37,500 bases of DNA, taken from contig OZ026546.1 of NCBI GenBank assembly GCA_964020155.1, forward strand, positions 6,053,879-6,091,378. The letters are read 5' to 3'. Within the stretch, counting starts at the first letter, position 1; every line of letters starts with the position of its first letter. A model generated the notes under the pieces. It was not told the origin of the DNA, searched no databases, and saw nothing but the letters and a program-made list of their open reading frames with translations. The position numbers and the translations under genes are program-made. This stretch comes from Chondrilla cf. caribensis (taxonomy: Eukaryota > Porifera > Demospongiae > Chondrillida > Chondrillidae). Of the stretch, positions 20,609 through 35,598 are shown one piece after another.

Positions 20609-21393
20609 ACATACCACACGCACAATACACAACCCTCACACACACCATATTTCTTCTCATCAGCACCATTACTTTGACAAAACTCCATCATCATCATACA
20701 CACAGAATGAGAATCAACTCCAAACCTAGACAAAGACTCATCGCTCTGCAATGGATACAAAAACGTTCTGGAATAGTTTTTCACAGCATTCTTTGTCTCA
20801 TACAATCGTGTCCTGCAATCTTTATGGGGCGTGTGAATAGCATTGATGCTTTTCTCACAAGTATCAACATCATCGACAACATTGATGGGGCGATGGACGG
20901 GTAACCTTGACGTGATGACTTCCACTGTGGACACTCCACTTGAAGTGTTTACGAGTTCAGTAGAACTAAAAGACAACGAAACACGCGAGAAATCTACATA
21001 GCTCGTGAACAACTCGCAACTTCTACCAATGAAGTGTCTGAAAGCATCTATCTCTTCTGCTGTTTTCAAAATGTCATCCCAAAGTTTTCTGTGTAGAGGA
21101 TGACTCCTGTTCTTGTGAAGAATTGATAGGAATTTCAGATATCCAAAAGCCCCTTTCCTTCGAACTCTATCAACAATATGGTTCGCTTTATATGAGGTGA
21201 CAACATCTTGTCTTGACAACAACTTTCTCAATTCAATCTCCATCAATCCGGCTTCCGATAACCAGGGAATCAAACTCACTACATCAAAAGATATAAGCGC
21301 AACTATTTTCTCTTCATTGATGTCAAAAGATGTCTTTATTGCTTCCAAAATCGTTGAAGAATCGAACCGACTCGAACTGCCGTGTGAAGTCAT
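19946..21393 (-). CDS. CARD-like protein (353 aa)
   Basis: Two exons, 21393-20646 and 20259-19946, stop TGA at 19948-19946; 1062 nt, phase 1 junction. Residues about 13-105 look like a death-fold CARD: ILEAIKTSFDINEEKIVAL, then SFDVVSLIPWLSEAGL, KANHIVDRVRRKGAFGYLKF and LHKNRSHPLHRKLWDDI. The tryptophan and the KG..Y.KFL pattern are typical of CARD helices. The remainder has no domain I recognise; the last exon is helical in character (ELFLQELSDRIEDLVSSID). CARDs mediate assembly of immune and apoptotic signalling complexes. The exon 1 donor is gtgtgtgtgagg, at the edge of an AC/GT repeat. Its N-terminus resembles that of the divergent neighbour at 21452, so the two are probably paralogues sharing a promoter. 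The CARD call is from pattern, not a search. Confidence 0.75.
20500..20606. repeat. AC-rich microsatellite in CARD-like gene intron
   Basis: Interrupted (AC)n with gcgcgc and ataccac variants. It reads (GT)n in the transcript and reaches nearly to the exon 1 donor at 20645. Confidence 0.88.
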
Positions 21394-21451
21394 TGCGTCA
21401 TGATTATTGTATAGGGAAGTTCCAAGGGGATCTCCCTAAATCTACTGTTCA
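21394..21451. promoter_or_regulatory. 58-bp divergent promoter between CARD-like genes
   Basis: Only 58 bp separate the two start codons. This must contain both 5' UTRs or be transcribed through, unless one or both true starts lie further inside. The 58 bp include tgattattgta; no clear TATA box is seen. Confidence 0.45.
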
Positions 21452-24029
21452 ATGGCAGATACAGAATCATTGTTGAAAGTTTGGAGACGAGCATTCGAAG
21501 TGAATGAAGTTACGTTAGTATGTTTGCTTGCCTTCGACGCGGAGAAGACATTGGAAATATTGAGAGATGCCAAAATTCTAGACGAACGCTTAGAGAAGAT
21601 CTTCGAAGAGAGAAACCTCACACGCGCTAATAAAGTTCATTTTGCCTTGTCTTCAATAGATGACAAAGGACTACAAGCTTACAGGGCTTTCTACCTCTCT
21701 CTATGTAAGCAGAAGAAACACGCTGGATACATGACTGTTTCCCATAGCATTCTGCAAAGCCTACACCAGCTCGGGTCGGAGGGCGAAGACCACGACTTGA
21801 ACGGTGGTTCCCAAGACTCACTTGACGAAAAAACGTTCAGACGAAAGTTCGCCACGCTTCTGCAAATCTTCAAGGAAGACAATGACCGAGAAGAGAAGAA
21901 CCTAGAAGTGCTCTTACAATTGGAAGAGGAAGTTACTACAATTCGGAATCAGACGCTTCATTCGAACAAGGAGAGAAATTCTATGTTATTTCCACACAGC
22001 CCCCGTATGATAAATCCCCAAGGCGTCCTGCAGAGAAGCGTGTACAGAAAACTGTACACAGGGCTGTTCAAGATGGCTTGGAATGGCAAGGACACAAACG
22101 CTCACAAGCTTGTTGGTAGAATCCTTAAAATGAAAATCCCTCTTGATCTAAAGGTTGTATCTCTGGAAGTTATCCACACAGTAGACTGGAAAATGGACTT
22201 GGAGAAACTGCAGTCTGCACTGGCAATGTCTCAGGATGCAGACTGTGAAAAACAACATTTCCTCAGCTGTAGAGTTCTGCGTCGCTTGGCAGGACTCCAC
22301 TTCAGGGCTGGAAACACTTCTGATGCTCGGAGCTACAACACACAAGCCTTGCAACTAGCAGAATGCATGGCAGCGGACATTGACACTGTCTACACGTACC
22401 GACTCCAGTCTCTGTTGCTGTTTGAGGAATACAAGGCCACACACTGCCAAACCGCAAAAAGAGGTATTTGTTTTGTTGTTATTTGTGTCTGTGTTTTTGT
22501 AGTATGCACAATAATGTTAGTGTCAGTACATTTGTGTTGTTTACAGCGATAACTTGTGCTCAACTGTACACTGTATATATTAACATAGTATATTATGTGA
22601 ATGTTTGTACAGTAGAACATTGCAAATTCTTGCACAACCGCGGTGTGAACCTGATATGCTTGTATGTATAGGTGCTAAATCCCAACAAATTGCACAATTC
22701 CACTCAAAGTAGCCTTCCTACGGTCCAAGCTTCATGTTACTGATTTACAAGTCTCCCAAAAATTCAAAACTTCAAGTGGCCAAAAAATGCAAATTTGAAA
22801 ACCTCCCAAAATTGTCAATATACATACAATACTATTGTGTGGTACATACAGTTGAATCTAATTAACACGAAATTGTTCAGAGCAGAATATCTGTCAGTGT
22901 TAGAAATAAGATAGCAAAAGTGGTTGGACAAATGTCCGAGCACTTTGAATTTGGGTTGGACATATTCAATCTGGGTCGGACATTGTTTGTATGGATCTTC
23001 ATGCCACATAATGCAACGTAAAATTCACTGTAAAACTATCACTTCATACATTACTAGTCAACAATTCACTATAAAAATCTCCTTATCCAATGTATACACT
23101 ACGTGAGGTCTCTTGTGACGTCATTACGCGTATTTCAAAATGGCCGATTTTCGGTGATTTTGTAGACATAAACTGCAAATTTCACTCGTTTGAAATAAGA
23201 ACGGCGGTTTTTAACAATAACACGGATGTTTAATTACTAAACAAAGTGATTTAAGACCAGCTTTCATGGCAGTGGCCCTTTAATTGTGCTCGGCCAAATG
23301 TCCGACCCCAGCATTTTGGATCGGACAAATGGCCAAAATGGTCGGATAATGTCCGAAGTCCGACCGTTATTTCGAGCACTGATCTGTTATCATGAAACTT
23401 TTTGTCAAGTCCCTACATTTACTGCTGATGTACATACACGTTATGTAAGTACTGTTGACATGAAATTTTGAAGTTCCCATAATTATACGTAGTGTCATGT
23501 TAAAGAGCCTCAATTGTATTCACAGTTGTGCAATGCAAATTAGGTAACATGTATATTATCTCATTCATTAGGTGCAGAGGTGTACTTCCGCATGGCAATG
23601 GATCACGTTGCATCAGTGGAGAAAATGGAGTGGAAGAAAATGGTCACCGAGAGAATAAAGATAAGCAAGGCTTTGTTCCACCTGGATTCCATTCAATATA
23701 GTGAACAGCTGGACTCGTCTACTTCTGAAGAAATCTGTCAAAGAGCACTCGATACCATTGAAGACGTCGACACGTCTTTTCTGACTGATGGGGACTGTGC
23801 CTTCTATCACATGGTCCAAGCCAAGATTTTCCTCTTGAGTCCCCTTCACAAACACCATGCCGGCAAGTTGGAGCTGGAAAAGGCCATCGAGCATGCCATG
23901 AAATCGAAACAACTCAACCGGGAGTGTGGTTTTGCTGATCGCACAGAACAGGCGGATTCTCTACTTTCGGAGCTTCTGGGGCAACGAACCATGTTGAACA
24001 CAGTGTCCACTGTATTGTCCTGTGATTGA
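21452..24029 (+). CDS. CARD-like protein with helical TPR-like C-terminus (489 aa)
   Basis: Two exons, 21452-22463 and 23572-24029, joined G|GT GCA in phase 1; 1470 nt. The N-terminus (about residues 4-95) matches the divergent neighbour's CARD-like fold: AFEVNEVTLVCLLAFDAEKT, LRDAKILDERLEKIF, ANKVHFALSSIDDKGLQAYR and FYLSLCKQKKHAGYM. A probable coiled coil rich in Glu and Lys follows (about 130-175). From about 210 to the end are helical hairpins resembling TPRs, such as HFRAGNTSDARSYNTQALQL and CQRALDTIEDVDTSF, ending in HHAGKLELEKAIEHAMKSKQ. This arrangement, a death-fold domain followed by helical repeats, suggests an adaptor or sensor in innate immunity or cell death. The intron hosts a MITE-like element at 22895-23381. 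Coding structure is firm; domain names are pattern-based. Confidence 0.78.
22895..23381. mobile_element. MITE-like element with CAGTG inverted termini
   Basis: 487 bp inside the intron of the CARD-like gene. The left end reads cagtgttagaaataa and the right end is the near reverse complement, ttatttcgagcactg. Both ends continue inward with diverged ggtcggac/gtccga motifs, so the inverted similarity extends beyond the first 15 bases. The element is flanked directly by a 6-bp direct repeat, atctgt (22889-22894 and 23382-23387), which looks like a target-site duplication. There is no transposase frame. CAGTG ends are typical of the hAT superfamily, which normally makes 8-bp duplications, so the superfamily is uncertain. 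Confidence 0.65.
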
Positions 24030-24339
24030 TAATAGTCACTCTATGCTAAGGAGGAGACTGAGTAAAAAAACTTCTGATTTCTTAACCCCCCACCCCACCC
24101 CCACTCTCATGTGCAAACAAATCCATAGACAATAATTATTTGCAAATTTGCTTACTAGAGAGAATTTATTTACTGTATTCACATCATGCAACGTAGTTTG
24201 GCAAGCCAGAGTGAGCCCCACATATTTGAGTTCAGCAGCAAGATCTCATATTCACATATATTCTGCACTCATTGTGTACAATTTGGAAAAAAAATTAAAT
24301 GTGAAAAGGTCACTAATACTGCGCACAATTTTGAAAAAA

Positions 24340-24440
24340 TGTAAAAATTCGCCCACTCGGGGATTCGAACCACCTAACCTGGAGCCTATAGACCTCGTCA
24401 ACCGTGTACTGCACCATCGCGACTGGCCTGATCAGAGTAT
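24340..24440 (-). mobile_element. tRNA-derived SINE fragment
   Basis: On the minus strand a B box (ggttcgaatcc) is preceded by ataggctccaggt, the same words found in the SINE at 1790-1865 (ctaggctccaggt ... ggttcgaatcc). Upstream of that is an A-box-like gatggtgcagt. After the B box comes gagtgggcgaattt, comparable with gagtgggtgaccc at 2062. It is the same or a sister family, truncated. It lies 3' of the CARD-like gene. Confidence 0.55.
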
Positions 24441-25131
24441 GTGAAATCTGCCTAGCTATACTTAGGCTCGTAGCCTAGGTGTGGCCATATCCCTCAAGTA
24501 TCTTCTTGTCAAAATCCGACGACATACAAAATCGAAATGGAGTATACTGGATTACAGAAAATACAATCAATGGTGCTTTATATAGCCCTATACCTGAAAA
24601 AGTACGTCGCCTTCTTGGTAGCCATTTTTCCCGTAGATTCCATTTCGAACAGCTATGGAACTTCAACAACACACTCGGAGGTCGAACCATAGACCATAGA
24701 AACACACCTTTACTGTGACTTTCTGAGACTTCGTACTTGGTCAATCCGTCATCTTCGGATAGCTTTTGTTAGAAAACAATCGTCGACTGCGCCACCGCAT
24801 ACGGTATGCTAGACGTTTGGGCTTAAATTTCATGGCAAATAGCTGGGACAGTGGGCTCGTCTCATGAATGCTCGACATGCGCCTATATACTATTAGTCTA
24901 CTATTAGGATGCGATGGACTGGAAATCTTGTTCAATTTCCTAAATTGCCATTCTTCCTTGTAAGCGAATCCATATTATTATAGACGACAATTGTAAACGT
25001 AAGTCTACTGTACAGTTTTTCTTCGTGTCGTCAGAGATTTATGCCGGAAGACACTGAATCGCCGAATTCTTCGTTATGACATAATCCGTATAGCTATAGT
25101 ATAGTGCGAATTCGAGCTCCGATTATATCAT

Positions 25132-25163
25132 AGACACTCTAAACTACGTAGTTTAGAGTGTCT
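25132..25163. repeat. Perfect 32-bp palindrome
   Basis: Two 16-bp arms (agacactctaaactac and its exact reverse complement) meet with no spacer. It is flanked by gattatatcat on the left and gattatatgat on the right, a direct repeat with one mismatch. Confidence 0.95.
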
Positions 25164-25942
25164 GTGATTATATGATGCGATACTCGAAAGTGGCGGAGTA
25201 TAGACTGAGTAGATATAACTTTCTGGAGCTCTTCGAATTCATGTACATGTGTTGTTGGCGCAACCAGCAAGGAGCCTATATACCCCCTACGTACGGTTTA
25301 ACATCCTCGCGGTACAGCTGCATGCATGAACGCGGAGTTTGAGATTTCTTTCAATGTGCTAGTAACTAGCATATTATTATGGTCCATGCATTATTTTCTT
25401 CCTTTTGATAGGTTCATGCGCACGCGCTCGTGTGCATGTAATAGATACGTATCCAATAGTATTACTGTTGTTCATATACAGTTTGTAGTAGTCCAATCAC
25501 TAGATATACCCTGGTTTACAATAAGAATGTGATGATGTAACTTCTTATCACTTCACACTTGCATGCACGCACACCTCACACAGTTAATTATTACTGTTAT
25601 TATTATTAGTTTTATTTCTTTCAGTTATGTTTGCCTGGTCAGGTTTCTCGGGCATCTCTGTGTCCTGATTGTACCCCTGAGTCCGAGGCTGATTTTGTAT
25701 CCATTGTTGTTCTTGAAGTAATAATGAGTGTCTCCCCCCCCTCTTGTATACACATACCCACAAATGCACATGTATTAACTATTGTGGCCTCTTCCATTAT
25801 AACCTTGCCAGGTTGGTGTTTTTGACCACTTTAAACTGGAGTGGATATTAATGGGCACCCAGTTGTCACTTGTATGTTGAAATCTAATTTGGAACTCACC
25901 CAGCTAAAGCAAACAGGTTTCTTTTTAATGATATGTGTATGA

Positions 25943-25994
<52 letters not shown>

Positions 25995-26121
25995 GCGTGC
26001 ACGTGTGTGTGTGTGTGTACTTGCGTGTGCACATGTGTGTGTGTGTGTTGTACTTGCGTGTGCACATGTGTGTGCGTGCGTGTATGTGTGTATGTGTATG
26101 TGAGTGTGCCTGTACGTGTTC

Positions 26122-26166
<45 letters not shown>

Positions 26167-26168
26167 TG
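25943..26168. repeat. Compound (GT)n tract
   Basis: About 225 bp of GT repeat with GC-containing interruptions and a duplicated internal block (acttgcgtgtgcacatgtgtg at about 26020 and 26052), intergenic. Confidence 0.9.
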
Positions 26169-26752
26169 TGCGTGCATGTTTTGTGAGCCATGATCAATGA
26201 CGCATGCATCTCCTACTGATTGCCACATGATGTTCATAGTCAATGAATATACTTTGTCTATAAAGTATATTCAAGGTATATGATAGAAGGAGGACTGTGC
26301 AGCTCCAAAAGTGGACCAAATCAAGCTAGTTGAAGAATATTATAATATTATTATTATATGTATGTAATATGAACATGCATGCATGCAATTGTATCTATCA
26401 TTTCTGGATTTTGCACATGTGCATTTAATTCAAACAATTCAGTCGAATAAATTCAAAGATGATAACATGTACAGATGTACCCAGGTTACAAAAGAAGACA
26501 TAAATAATGAGTATATAATATACATTATAGTATTGTTTAAATAATACATTCTGAGAATTGACACACACACACACATATATAGGAAAAAAACTGTATAAAA
26601 ATTCAGTTAGACAAAATGACAGTGTTTAAATAACAATAAATCTCAAGATCATGATAAAAAGTTTATATAAATATGATTTATAACTATGATATATTCTACA
26701 TTTGCAAGTATTTACATGTTGTTCATGTTTCTGATTGTGGAGGTCTCAACAC

Positions 26753-29978
<3,226 letters not shown>

Positions 29979-30570
29979 TTTTCCAACTTTTCTAGCTAAC
30001 CAACTAAAGATTTTTCATCAGCAACTGCTGCTCATCCACTTATATAGCCAGTGATCTGAATTAAGTATGATGTAATCCCATTGGGCATTTCCCTAGTTAA
30101 GGCTGATGCGGTAACTTCCTCATAATTGAATTAAGTCAGTTATGATAGCCACTAAGTGCACATCCGGGCAAATCAATGCTTGCCTGAGTAAGCACTTTTA
30201 TACTATACAAACTATCAATAGAACCTATTGCTCATACATTGAAATTATAGGTGTAATTCCATCCCCTGGGGAAGTATACTACCACTGATTGACAAGGGAC
30301 AGCTATCCCAGAGTGACAGCCAATCAACCAAACAACAAACAAATACAACATTTAGTCACAACAACTATGAGTCACCTACACATTATTATTAGGTGTTGTG
30401 TACACCCATCAAATAACAGCACACACTGCAGCTTGAATTCTTGCGGGGAGGAAGGAATGATGGAAGTATGTGGAATGTAGCTGAGTCATACTGGTATGGT
30501 TTGGAATGTTATGCAGACTTGAACTCCAGCCTGCTGTGCAAACTGTTAAGCGTACTTTGTGTGAAAACCA

Positions 30571-30710
30571 CACCCAACCGTACACAACCACACCCAACCG
30601 TATACTACCACACCCAACCGTGTGCAACCACACCCTACCGTGTACAACCACACCCAACCGTGTACAACCACACCCAACCGTATACAACCACACCCAACCG
30701 TATACAACCA
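30571..30710. repeat. 20-bp minisatellite, seven units
   Basis: Units of the form cacccaaccgtatacaacca with variation in the tata/tgtg positions. Confidence 0.93.
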
Positions 30711-30820
30711 CACCTTATATATTACAAACATGTTCAAACATGTCGCACAACGCTCATACAATCGAGTCTGTTTTATTGAACTACAGTGAACAGTACAACC
30801 ATACCACATATAGCACAACC

Positions 30821-30920
30821 ACACCCAATCTAGTACAGCGACACCCAATCTAGTACAGCCACACCCAATCTAGTACAGCCACACCCAACTTAGTACACTC
30901 ACACCCAATTTAGTATAGCC
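30821..30920. repeat. 20-bp minisatellite, related family, five units
   Basis: Units of the form acacccaatctagtacagcc. They share the cacccaa core and the 20-bp length with the array 110 bp upstream, and decayed copies continue to about 31045. Probably one array that diverged into two subfamilies. Confidence 0.9.
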
Positions 30921-33385
30921 ACAACACCCTGTCCATTATGACGACACCCAATCGAGTACAACTGCATTCAGTTTAGTACATACATACAGCCACACCCAAT
31001 GTGCTTCGGCCACACCTGATTGAACACAACCACGCCCGATCCGGGATGGGAGGACATGACATGATGATACTGTCAAATTGTGAAACAGGAGGAGTAAGTG
31101 GGGAGGAATTGTACTGAGTTGCACCACTAATCGAAATATCCACCACTTCCTGCCGACATACCTTTCGCCATACATACATACATACATGATATGGATAGCC
31201 GAAACTAGCTTCCTTAAAGCCATTCAAGTGCATGTATAATATTGTAGTATTGTACGTCCTTGAGTTTATACATGAATTGTTAGTTATTTGTTGGAAGGCA
31301 CTCAGGGGCGAAATAACAATGTTTCTCAAAATCATTGAGACTAGTTGTGCAATGTGCACACTTCCTAATACATGAATACTATTTAATAATTATAAATTGT
31401 AAGCATGATTTAAATCTTCCATGATAAAGGTTGAGAGGATGGCATGGATACTTCAAATACTTTTGAATACAAACAAAAACAGTCATAAAACTCAAGGGGA
31501 AAACTACATTCAACTCCCAAAAGTATATAAGAAATGCTTCTCCCATCTGGGAATATAGTGCAAATATTTGTGTCTGCGTGCATGTGTACATACATGTGTG
31601 TATGGTTGTGTGTGTATGCTTGTGTGTCCCTTCTTAAAAAATACGTAAGTATGTAATGTACATACTCATAGCTTAGTAGAAAAAGCCATTCATTTCAGCA
31701 CAATACATACACTGTACATTCACACAATACGACATTTGTAGCATGAGAGATATTTCCATAGTTTTTGATGCTGCAATCCAATGTACTCACCTACATGGAT
31801 GATATTCTTATACAATATGTACAGCACATACAGTACATGTGTATCCTGATCGAATGTATGTAACATATCCTGTACTGTAACAGTATATGTATCTCATCTG
31901 TTCACACATGCACACTCCACACACAATTACGCATGCACATGCCCACCCACACCCACACACATGCACATGTACACCCACACACTCGCACATGTAAGCATGC
32001 ACACGCACACCCATTCCCACACACTCACACATGTATGCACACGCACACCCACGCGCACACACTCACACATGTACGCATGCACACGCACACCCACATCCAC
32101 ACATGTACACATGTACACATGTATAGACACACTTGTACACATGTATACACATAATCTTTCCTAACCATCATACAAGTATGCACATTTGTATAACACACAT
32201 ATAACTATAGTGGAATCCTCATTTACCCAATACCCATTCGTGACATAATAACCAATTTACATGTGTAAATCATAATCCCAAAATATCCAAAACGGTCCGA
32301 ATCAAGTATTTGGGAAAAAGGAGTGATGGAAGTCTTGTATTACACACATGAATACAGAGGGGAGGGGAATTCCCAAGTAGGAATGTTGCATCTGTGTTGT
32401 GCAATGTTAGTGTTCCTCATGATCCGCCCTGTCTAAGGAAGGAAGTTCAAACAGCCAAACACAAACAATAATGTGAATTGATATGAAAGAGAAACCTGTT
32501 GGCATGCACTCAAGTTCAAGGCCATGTACATTCATGGCCACTGAGAGTGAAAGACATAAAGTGCTGCGCACAGTCAAAACGATGGTGATCAAACTTAAAA
32601 GAGGTGTTACACTTATTTCCCATGGACGTGGAATTTTCATACCTACACACTGTAAGAATACGGACATGCATGTGTACGTACATATGTGTGTACATACTGT
32701 ACTGGTGCTGTGAAGAAGTGTATGTGGTGTATAGTATGGCTTCTATTTAACAGGTTTCCTCTTTGTACTGGACGAAACCTCTCCTGGGTGTGGTGGTATG
32801 TGGTGTGGTGTTGTGTGGTGGGGGATGGAGTATGGTCTTGTTCGCCATACATCTCCCACTTTAGTTCGTATTCATACCACCTCAACACAATACCATACAC
32901 ATAATATCCATATGCACATACGTACATGTACAAACATATATATACGTATAATACGGTAATGTACCTATTGCCCACACCTCTTGGTATAGTCTAACTTGTA
33001 GGACCCATTAACAGTAGCCTCCCCCAAGGAGATACCTCCTTTACGATTTCACTACAGCCCATATGCAAACACACTGTGGCAGCCTGCAAAGAGCACTTCC
33101 AATGCTCCCTTTGGCAGCAAAGCCATATAACATCCACTCATCACCTGTCATCGTCCAAAAGGCTGCCTCCAAGATTAGTTAACAGCAAACAAAAGACATG
33201 AACTGGGAGGAAGGCACTGATGGAGAACTATCACAGAGGCGTGACTTCAACTGTCAGAGGTCAGGAACAAAGGTAGCAAAAGGACATGATGTCCTACCTA
33301 ATTGGCGGAAACTAACCATGGTTCCAATTAGGAAGTGAAACAGCTAATTAGTTGGATGAGGGAAACTAGAATTTGTGGGTGACGT

Positions 33386-33520
33386 ATGAGGATGTACGTT
33401 AGGATAGGTCTAAGTGGAATCAGGATCTGTATGAGGATGTACATTAGGATAGGTCTAAATGGAATCAGTATCTGTATGAGGATGTACATTAGGATAGGTC
33501 TAAATGGAATCAGTATCTGG
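33386..33520. repeat. 45-bp tandem repeat, three units
   Basis: Three 45-bp units beginning atgaggatgtac(g/a)ttagg, the last two nearly identical. The frame stays open through the array, but the unit length is a multiple of three and nothing else supports coding. Confidence 0.9.
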
Positions 33521-33858
33521 TTGCACATGAAGTGTGTAGCTACTGGTGTCTCAATGTGTGACTTGTGAGAAAGTCAGCCACTACAGTTCCAGTTGGACAC
33601 TTGTCAACACCTCCTCAAACTGTGTGAGTGCATTGTAGGCCTAATAAAGCCAGATTACAGCTGTATATTATAGAGATTCGTGTACACATGTGTACATAAT
33701 ATATGCTGTATGTATACATACATCCATTCTGCTATGTATGTATATACATGCATACATACACATTTACTTATATATATTTATTGTATATATTATGTGTGTG
33801 TACACATGCTTTACCATATATGGAAATATTATTGGCTGTAACAGGAGCAAGTGAAAAA

Positions 33859-34120
33859 TTGATAAGAGACGTTGCCGTCCTCCCCCAATAAAGGCACTTC
33901 GAGACCAGAAAAGTTGTCCCTATTGCGAAGGTGTACTGTCAGTAGTGATTGCTGAGTATACTGTGGAGCTACTGAAGGCTGGGGGCCACACAGTGTGGTA
34001 CCCCCACTACAGGGGCACTAGATCTTTGGTTGCAGCATTCTTGGATTCAACGTTAAACGTTGTCAGTCCTAAACTTGGACATGAGGATACACATGAGGAT
34101 TATAATATGGCTATTTACTG
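33859..34120 (+). other. Weak open frame, unrecognised
   Basis: An open frame without an ATG that reads RRCRPPPIKALRDQKSCPYC, then AEYTVELLKAGGHTVWYPHY and RGTRSLVAAFLDSTL. The composition is protein-like, with a CPYC pair, in contrast to the repeats around it. I recognise no family. It might be an exon or a fragment of a decayed transposon gene. Confidence 0.2.
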
Positions 34121-34131
34121 AGGAGGGTCAA

Positions 34132-34391
<260 letters not shown>

Positions 34392-35479
34392 CAGCTTGCA
34401 TTCATGAGGCAGCCATACTAGTACACAGATATCAAACACTAAACATATTTTCTCTTATAGTCATTTGAAAAGAACCCACCAAATGATACAAATTGTTGAA
34501 CCCAAATCTACTTCTGTTATTGCATAACTTCCACACTAAATAGTGCAGTGCGCATAGTATGCAGGCATACGTGTACTGTATGTACCGCACTGCACAGTAA
34601 ACTGAACAATCACCACTGAACATACATACATGTCTGTACATACATAATATGTACATGTAGTAGAAAAAACCTTATAGGCTAGCCCCTAAGTTTGAGAAAC
34701 AGTAGTTTCAGAAGGTCAGACTACACACATGCATGATGCAGTATAAAATAATTATTGGATAACCCCCTGGTTCCAGAACCAGTGAACTCTGAAGACTAGT
34801 TGTCTATCATCAAAGGTCAGACTAAATAATTGATGACGCAGTGTACCCTTTCGTCTGGGAACACCCTTTGGATGAGAGGTGGTCTCTTCTCAGAGGTCAG
34901 AATTACATGGCACTTAACCTATCAAGTGTGTCTTGTACGAGAATTGCTCTTTCATGCAAAAGAGCTCTCAAAAGGCTTTACACTACACATACGTTATGTT
35001 CGCATGGACACACAGTGCATGCTATACACACACACTGTGGTTATGTAAACAGAAACATACTGTACATACATCCAATAGTTTGAACTGTAAACACATACAG
35101 TCCACGCATTCTGAACTGGTAAGGCCTGTCGCCGCCAGCCACAAAGCGAGCAAAAACGTGCGCAAATAAATGCGAAGGCCTGTTTGCATAAGCAAACAAT
35201 ATGTCCCCTAGAGAGATTAGTAGAGCCACGTAAGAACAGAACATACCAGTATGTATCATAATATATGTTGTGTAGGCATGTCCGAATGCGCCTGAATTGG
35301 TGAATATTTGTTGTGAATTCTCCGTGGTTTAAGTATGTTTCACTTAGGTTTGTTTTAGTAAGTACGTGTGGCCACATACAGAGGAATGTGATCGTGGTAA
35401 CAAAGTATTAAGGGCACGATTTCACCTGCAGACTGTCCACACGTGCTTACATACATAATTCTATTGAACACCTTTTTGC

Positions 35480-35480
35480 T

Positions 35481-35544
<64 letters not shown>

Positions 35545-35549
35545 GCGCG

Positions 35550-35596
<47 letters not shown>
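35480..35596. repeat. (AC)n microsatellite with GCGCGC core
   Basis: About 117 bp of AC interrupted once by acgcgcgcgcacgc in the middle. Alternating purine-pyrimidine throughout, so a strong Z-DNA candidate. Confidence 0.95.

Positions 35597-35598
<2 letters not shown>

Larger units (their letters stand above)
24441..26752. other. Region without a recognisable gene
   Basis: Several short open frames occur on both strands but none shows a known motif, splice pair or start context I can support. The region holds a perfect 32-bp palindrome at 25132-25163 and a compound GT repeat at 25943-26168. Confidence 0.6.

Noticed and set aside
24479..24935. Open frames of 60-90 codons on both strands
   Set aside because: Both strands are equally open, no domain is seen, and no splice or start context favours either.
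33386..33568. Repeat protein frame with a 15-residue unit
   Set aside because: The period of 45 bp is a multiple of three, so the frame stays open by arithmetic; nothing else indicates coding.
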